A DNA stretch of 10,923 nt from DATBFX01 sp036558305 (GTDB lineage: Bacteria; Chloroflexota; Chloroflexia; Thermomicrobiales; UBA6265), in NCBI GenBank assembly GCA_036558305.1, contig DATBFX010000336.1:1-10923 (forward strand). The letters are read 5' to 3'. Below are positions 1-6,400 of the stretch, piece by piece. Within the stretch, counting starts at the first letter, position 1, and each line of letters opens with the position of its first letter. The notes below the pieces were generated by a model. That model had not been told where the DNA came from and made no database searches. It saw nothing but the letters and a program-made list of their open reading frames with translations. The position numbers and the translations under genes are program-made.

Positions 1-201
1 CGAGAAGAGACGGTCGAGGTCGTCGTCCAAATCAACGGCAAGGTCCGCGACAAGGTGACCCTTCCGGTCGCCCTCCCTGAAGCCGAGGCGCGGGCGTTGG
101 TGCTGGCACGCGAGCGGGTCAGGGAACTCGTGGGTGATCGAACGCCCGCCCGAGTCGTGTACGTCCCGGGGAGGTTGATCAATATCGTGGTCAGGCAATA
201 G
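1..201 (+). CDS. leuS: Leucyl-tRNA synthetase, C-terminal end (partial)
   Basis: This is the 3' end of a gene entering from the left edge: 66 codons and a TAG stop at 199-201. The product would charge tRNA-Leu with leucine in the cytoplasm. The translated tail contains VVVQINGKVRDKVTLPV, then an Ala/Glu-rich helix (EAEARALVLARERVRELV), and ends in RVVYVPGRLINIVVRQ. This matches the conserved C-terminal tail of bacterial LeuRS, where a VQVNGKVR strand and a VPGRLVNIVV strand flank a helix and contact the tRNA elbow. The catalytic and editing domains lie outside the window. The stop is followed after 13 bases by a twin-hairpin repeat that could end transcription. The gene converges on the giant minus-strand gene downstream. 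Confidence 0.93.
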   Translation, partial: REETVEVVVQINGKVRDKVTLPVALPEAEARALVLARERVRELVGDRTPARVVYVPGRLINIVVRQ

Positions 202-214
202 AGCCGCGTTGCGC

Positions 215-305
215 TGTCGGGGCGGACCGCCGTGTCCGCCCTTGCACATGAGCGCATTCGTGGCAGGGCGGACAGCGCCCAGAGGGCACCCGGTCCGCCC
301 CGACA
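215..305. repeat. Twin-hairpin (BIME-like) repeat with 13-bp terminal inverted repeats
   Basis: The outer ends are perfect 13-base inverted repeats, TGTCGGGGCGGAC (215-227) and GTCCGCCCCGACA (293-305). Each half folds on itself. On the left, GGGCGGAC (220-227) pairs with GTCCGCCC (234-241) across a 6-base loop. On the right, GGGCGGAC (266-273) pairs with GTCCGCCC (293-300), with a further imperfect stem inside (GCGCCC/GGGCAC). Two head-to-head palindromes form the layout of a BIME (paired REP elements). The same GGGCGGAC/GTCCGCCC stem recurs at 10873-10894. Lying 13 bases after the leuS stop, it may also act as a transcription terminator, though it has no T-tract. No transposase is in the window. 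Confidence 0.75.
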
Positions 306-407
306 TCCCGCGCCGCCTCACCGTCGAATCGGTGCAAGAACAGGCGGCGACTGAAGGTCGTCCCCGATTCAGGCACGGGTTACAACGGGGCGATACACAC
401 GCGGGAA

Positions 408-429
408 CGCCGGACCAATCGGTCCGGCG
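408..429 (-). terminator. Probable terminator hairpin of the giant surface-protein gene
   Basis: Read on the minus strand, CGCCGGACC, loop GATT and GGTCCGGCG form a perfect 9-bp GC-rich stem with a 4-base loop. It begins 39 bases after the TAG stop of the surface-protein gene. It is followed by TTCCC rather than a real U-tract, so it is either a weak intrinsic terminator or an RNA-stabilising 3' hairpin. Apart from this and the repeat at 215-305, I see no gene or signal in 202-468. Confidence 0.5.
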
Positions 430-468
430 CCCCCGCCTTCATTCGAATCTGACGCTTCGCCGACTTCG

Positions 469-3400
469 CTACGCGGCCCGCCGGTGCGGCCGGCGGTTCG
501 TGCGCCGCAAGCTGTAGAAACCCAGACCCAACAAAGGCCAGATCAGCGCCAGTAGGAGGGCTTCGCCGCCGTCCGCCGGGTTGAGACCGGTGAGGAGCGT
601 GGTTTGATCGCTCGCCATCGGCGGGACCGATGTGCCGGCGCCGGTGTTGGGCGGATTCTTGGTCGGCACGCAGTTGAAGATCCAGACGTTTGTCCGCTGC
701 CCGGCCTTGACGATCAGGTTGCCCTGCGGGTTGACGTTGTCCGATTCGGCGTGGCACCAGTCGGCGCCGACCTCCTTGAGTTGGTAGGTCCCCGGTTTCA
801 GGTTGCTGAAGTTGAGGATACCGTCGGCGTTGGTCAACCCGGTGCTCTTCGGCTGGTACTTGCCGCCCTGCTGGACGGAGAGGGTGAACTTGACGCCGTC
901 GGTCTCGATCGTGCAGTTGGCGAACCAGTCGAAGTTGGCCGGTCGCTTGTTGCCCGGCAGGTCGCAGACGTACTTCGTCACCTTGATTGCACCCGTCGAG
1001 TCGGTCAGATCGGCCGGCACGTTGAAGAAGGTGCAGGTGAGGACCTCGCCGGAGACGAGGTTGAAGGAGATGTCCTCGTCGACGGTCTTGGCGTCCGGGT
1101 TGTTCGGGTCGTCGCCGCAGAAGCCGTAGACGGTAACCACACCCGCCGGCGGTTCCTCCTCCAGCGTGTACCCGCCCGCCGGAAGCTGGGTGAACGTCGT
1201 TTGACCCTTCGTGCCGCCGTCGCCGGTCGTGCGCTTCTGGGCCGCCTGGCCGCTGACGCGGAAGGTGACGCCATTGGTCAGGTTGCTCGGATCGGCGCAG
1301 TTGTCGGCAAAGTCGGCGAAGAAGCTGCCCTGGAACCCGGCGTCGCAGGTGTACTTGACGATCTTGATCGTCGCCGGTTTCGGCTGCGGCGGCTTGACGA
1401 AGTTGAGGACGACGATCGTCGTCTGTTGACCGACGAAGACCTGGATCTCGATCGTCACCTTCGATTTCTGCTCGGTCAGCTTGTACTTGCCGGCCTTGAA
1501 GGTCGCCTGGAATTCGCCGTCGGCGCCGGTGTGGAAGGAGAAGACGTCGCCGCCACCCGACGGGACGAGGTCGAAGTAGGCATCGCCCTTCTTGCACTTC
1601 GCCGTCTGGGCGAGTTTCTTCGGCCCCGGATCGGACGAGTCGTAGTAGGTGGTCAACGCGCCGCCCTTGCCGGCCGGACAGAAGAACTTGATCACCTTGA
1701 TCGAGCCGGTGTTGTCCGGCGGCGGCACCCGTGTGTCGACGATCGTGATCTGGGTCGTCAACCCCGGATCGACGACGATGTTCGTCCTCGCCGCGACGAG
1801 CTGGTACCCGGGCGGTGCCTTGGTCTCGGTCAGCTTGTAGACCTTGGTTGGGTCGAGGTTGTCGAAGATGACCTGCCCGTTGGCATCGGTGCACTTCGCC
1901 CCGGCATTGTCCGGGGAGAGATCGAAGCAGGCGTTCTGGAGCGGGTCGCCCTGCTTGTTGACCTTCGTCACCAGGATCCGGCCCGGTCGCAGCGTGTTGG
2001 TGATCTTGACGGTCTTCGTGGTGTTGGCCACGATCGTGACGTTGACGTCGTCGACGCTCTTGTACGAGGGCGACGGCTTGTGCGTCTCGTGGACCTTGTA
2101 GTTCCCGGCCGCGACCCCGGTGAAGGTGATCGTCCCGTTGTTGCTCCCGTCGTCGTCGTCGCAGACGGCCGGAACGACGGTGACGTTCCCCTGCTTCAGC
2201 GAGAAGCACGCACCGGGAAGCGGCTGGTTGTTCTGATCGACCTTGAAGACCTTCAGGTTGCCTTTCGGCTGCGGCGGAATCGGCTTGTCCTTGATCTGGA
2301 GGTTGAGCGTCTGGCCCGGTTTGACCGTGATCGCTTGATCGTCGGCCGGTGCCAGACCGGACGGCGCCTGCGTCTCGATCAGGTTCCAGTCGTCGGCCGG
2401 GATGTCCTTGAAGTAGATGATGCCCTCTTCGCCGTCGCCGTCGTCGGGCGACTGGTCGCAGACCTCGAACTCGATCCCGGAACCGCGTTCCAGGGCGAAA
2501 CAGGCGCCGGGGATCGGGCCGTTGCCCTTGTCGTCCAGTTTCGTGATCAAGATGTTGCCCGGCTTCAACGTGTCGACGACGGTGTAGACCTTGCTCCCGC
2601 CGGCGACCACGGTCACCGTTTGGTCCGGCGCCGGGTTGTAGTCGTTCGACGGCGGCGTCGTCTCGCGCGCCTTGTAGGTACCGGCCTGGACGTTGTTGAA
2701 CACGATCTGACCGTCGTTCGGCGAGCCGTTGGCGTTGTCGCAGACCGCTGGGTAGACGACGACGTTGCCCTGCCGCAGCTGGAAGCAGGCGCCCTTCAAC
2801 GGGTTGCCGTCCTCGTCCACCTTCTTGATCGTGAGCTTGCCGGTCGTCACGGTGACCGGTTTGTCCTTGATCGTGATGGACGTGACGCCGAAATTGACCG
2901 TGGCCGTCGTCGCCGCCGCCTTCTGGTAGCCCGGCGGGGCGACGGTCTCGACGATGTCGTAGTCGCCGAGGGCGAGGTCTTGGACGCGGATGATGCCGTC
3001 CGACCCGTTGGCATCGAGACTGTCGTTGTCGCAGACCTCGATCTCGCCGCCCGGGCCGGTGATCTTGAAGCAGGCGCCGCCTTGGAGCAGGTTGGTGTCG
3101 CTGGACCGCTTGATGATCTGGAGATCGCCGCTGTCCGGCAAGACGATGATGATGACGATGATGACGATGATGACGACGTTCGCCTTGACCGTGAAGGTCT
3201 TCTCGTCGAGCGCGAGTCCACCCGGCAAACCGGTGACGGAACCCTGCTGGAGGAAGTTCGCCATGGCGTTAACGGGGCCGGCGGCGGACGCGGTCGACGG
3301 CTTCGGCAACTCCGATTGGACGGCCGAGTAGCTCCCGGTCTGGAGGTTGACTTCGAGGATGCCGTCGGCCGGATTCTGGTCTTCCGTCCCGCCGTCGCAG

Positions 3401-6400
3401 TACTGGGTGCCACCGGTATTGCTCTCGTTGCTGATCGTGACGCAGCCGCCGACGACCGGGTTGCCGTCGGGATCGTTGAGATCGAAGCGGACGGTCCCGG
3501 TAGCGGGCGGAACCGGCTGGTGGACGAACTCGGCGGTCGCCTCGCCGTTGGCGGGAACGTCGACCGACTTGGTGTCGGTGTTCTGCTGGAACCCCGCCGG
3601 CGCGACGGTCTCGACGACGTTGTACGTGCCGACGATGAGGCCCTGGACCAGGATGATGCCCGGCTGGGCGGAGGCGTCGCCGCTGCGGTTGTCGCAGACC
3701 GCGGTCGCGCCGACGGTGTAGCAACCGGCGCCCGCTGGGCCACCGCCCTGGGCCGTGGAGACGATGCGGACGTTACCGGTTTGCGGTGGTGTCGGCTGAT
3801 CTGCGAACTCGACCGCGGCCGGTTGGTTGCCGGCAGCGACGGTGACGGTCTTGGGGGCGGCGGTGGTGTAGCCGGGTGGCGGCGTCGTTTCGCTGACCGT
3901 GTAGTCGCCCGCGGTCAGCCCGCCGATGAGGATCTTGCCGTCGCCGCTGTCGCCGTCGGCCGGGTCGTTGTCGCAGACCGGACCGGCAGCGATCGGACCA
4001 GACACGGTGAAGCAGGCGCCGGCGAGCGGAGCGCCGTTCTCGTCGACCTTGCCGATCGCGATGCTGCCGGTATCCGGCTCCGGGGTCTCGGTCGGCGTCG
4101 CGGTCGGTGCCGGTTGATTCTGGATGTCGAGCTCGGCTTCCTCGCCGGCAGCGACGTCGACGTTCTGCGGGTCGCCCGCGACGTAGCCATCGGGCGCCGT
4201 GGTCTCGGTGACGGTGTAGGAACCGACCGCCACGCCGGAGAGGCGGACCGAACCGGCGTCGCCGTCTTCGTCCCCGTCGCCGTTGTCGCAGACCTGGTAC
4301 GGCGCCGGACCGTCGACGCTGAAGCAGGCGCCGCCGAGCGGATCGCCGTTTTCGTCGGTCTTGACGATGTGCAGACCGCCGGTGGCGGGGACTTCGGATT
4401 GTGCGGTGGGAGACGCCTCCTCGGTCGGCGACGCTTCTTCGGTTGGCGACGCCTCTTCCGGTGGCGTCTCGGTTGCGGTGGCCGTTTCGGTCGGCGTCTC
4501 GGTCGGCGCTTCGGTCGGCGGGATCACGACCGGGATTTCGGTCGAGGTTGCCGTGGGAACCGCCGAGTTGACGAAGGTGACTTCGCCGGTGCCGCCGGCC
4601 GGGACGTCAACGGTTTGGGGATCGGCCGCGGCTTCGTAGCCGTCGGGCGCCTGGCTCTCGACGACCTCGTGCTGACCGGCCGTGACGTTGCCGATCAGGA
4701 TCGAGCCGGGGCTGTTGTCGCCGTCGCCGTCCTGGTCGTCGCAGACTGGGTCGCCGCCGTCGACGGTGAAGCAGGCGCCGCCGAGCGGATTTTGCCCGTC
4801 CGTCTTGGTGATGTGGATCGCGCCCGCCTGCGGGGTCAGCGTCAGCGTGACCTCGGCAGAGCCGCCGGCCTGAACGTCGACGTTCTCCGCGGCCGGCGTT
4901 TCGAGACCCTGGACCTGCTGCGCGAGGGTGACGCTGTGCGAGCCCGGCGCCACACCGGCAATCTCGATCACGCCGTCGTCCGAGTTGTTGTCACCGTCCT
5001 GGTTGTCGCAGACCGGATTGCCATCGTCGACCTGGACGCAGGCGCCCGGAACCGGGTTGGTGCCGTCGGTGACGGTGACGGTGATCGAACCGGTCTGTTG
5101 GGTGTCGACGAAGGTCACCGTCGCGTTCTGGCCGGGCGCGACGTCGACGGTCTGCGGATCGGCGGCGTTGTAGCCGTCGGGCGCCTGGGATTCGGCGACC
5201 TCGTGCTGACCGGGCGCGACGTTGTCGATCGTGATCGTGCCGGCGGTGTTGTCCGTGTCGCCGTTACCGTCGTCGCAGACCTGGTCGCCGCCGTCCACCG
5301 TGAAGCAGGCGCCGCCGAGGGGATTCTGGCCGTCGGTCTTGGTGATCGTGATCGAGCCATTCTGGCGCGGGCTGACAAAGTCGAATTCGACCGTGCCATC
5401 GGCCTCCAGCGTCTTCTGCTGTTCCTGCGAATCGAGTTGGTAGCCGTCGGGAACCTTCGTCTGCTTGACGGTGTAGTCGCCGGCCGGGATGTCCGGCAGT
5501 GTCATGTCGCCGTCGCCGTCCTGGTCGCAGACTTCGCCCTGGTTCGTGACGTCGTAGCAGACGCCGGGGACCGGATTGCCTTGATCGTCGGTGGTCTTGG
5601 CGATCAGCGTTCCGGTCGGCACCGCGGTTGGGGTCGCGGTGGCGGCGGGTTGGTCGACGAAATCGACCGTCGTCTCTTCGCCCGCGTTGATCGTGACACG
5701 GCGGGTCTTGTCGCGGGTGTACCCATCGGGCGCCCTGGATTCGCGCAGCGCGGGACGGCCCGCATCGAGTCCTTCGATCCGGATGACGCCGTCCGCGGGA
5801 TCGGCGTCGCCGTCGCCGTTGTCGCAGACCTCGTTCGCGTTGTCGAGGGTGAAGCAGGCGCCGGCGAGGGGATTCCCGTCGGGGTCCGTCTTGTTGATGA
5901 TGAGCGTTCCGGTCGGTTCCGGCGAGGGGGTCACCGTCGCCTGGGAACCGCTGACGAGGGTGACCTCGGCTTGCTGGCCGGCTTCGACGGTCGTGGATTG
6001 CTGCTCGGCGGCCTGGAAACCTTCGAGCGGTTGGAGATCGACCGTGTAATCGCCCGGCGCGAGATCCTGAATCAGGATCGAGCCGTCTTCGGGATCGGCG
6101 TCGCCGTCCTGATTGTCGCAGACGCTGCCGTTGGCGGGTCCGTTGTAGTCGATGCAGGCGTTGAGGATCGCAAAGCCGTCCTGGTCCTGGATCGCGACGT
6201 GCAGTGAACCATTTGCCGCGGCCTCCGCCGTCGGCGTCTCGGTTGGTGCCTGCTGCGCCTGCTGGACCTGGAACTGAACCTGGGCGGTCTGACCGGCTTC
6301 GACCGTGACCTGCTTGGTGTCGTCGCCGACGATTTGGTACCCATCGGGGACCTGGACGGTCACGGTGTAGTCGCCCGCCGGCACGTCCGTCTGGGTCATG

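Noticed and set aside
380..2209. 609-codon minus-strand frame overlapping the 3' part of the surface-protein gene
   Set aside because: It is an out-of-frame reading of the repeats, dominated by Arg/Gly/Gln/Asp and without hydrophobic pattern. The other frame gives clear CnaB-like domains.
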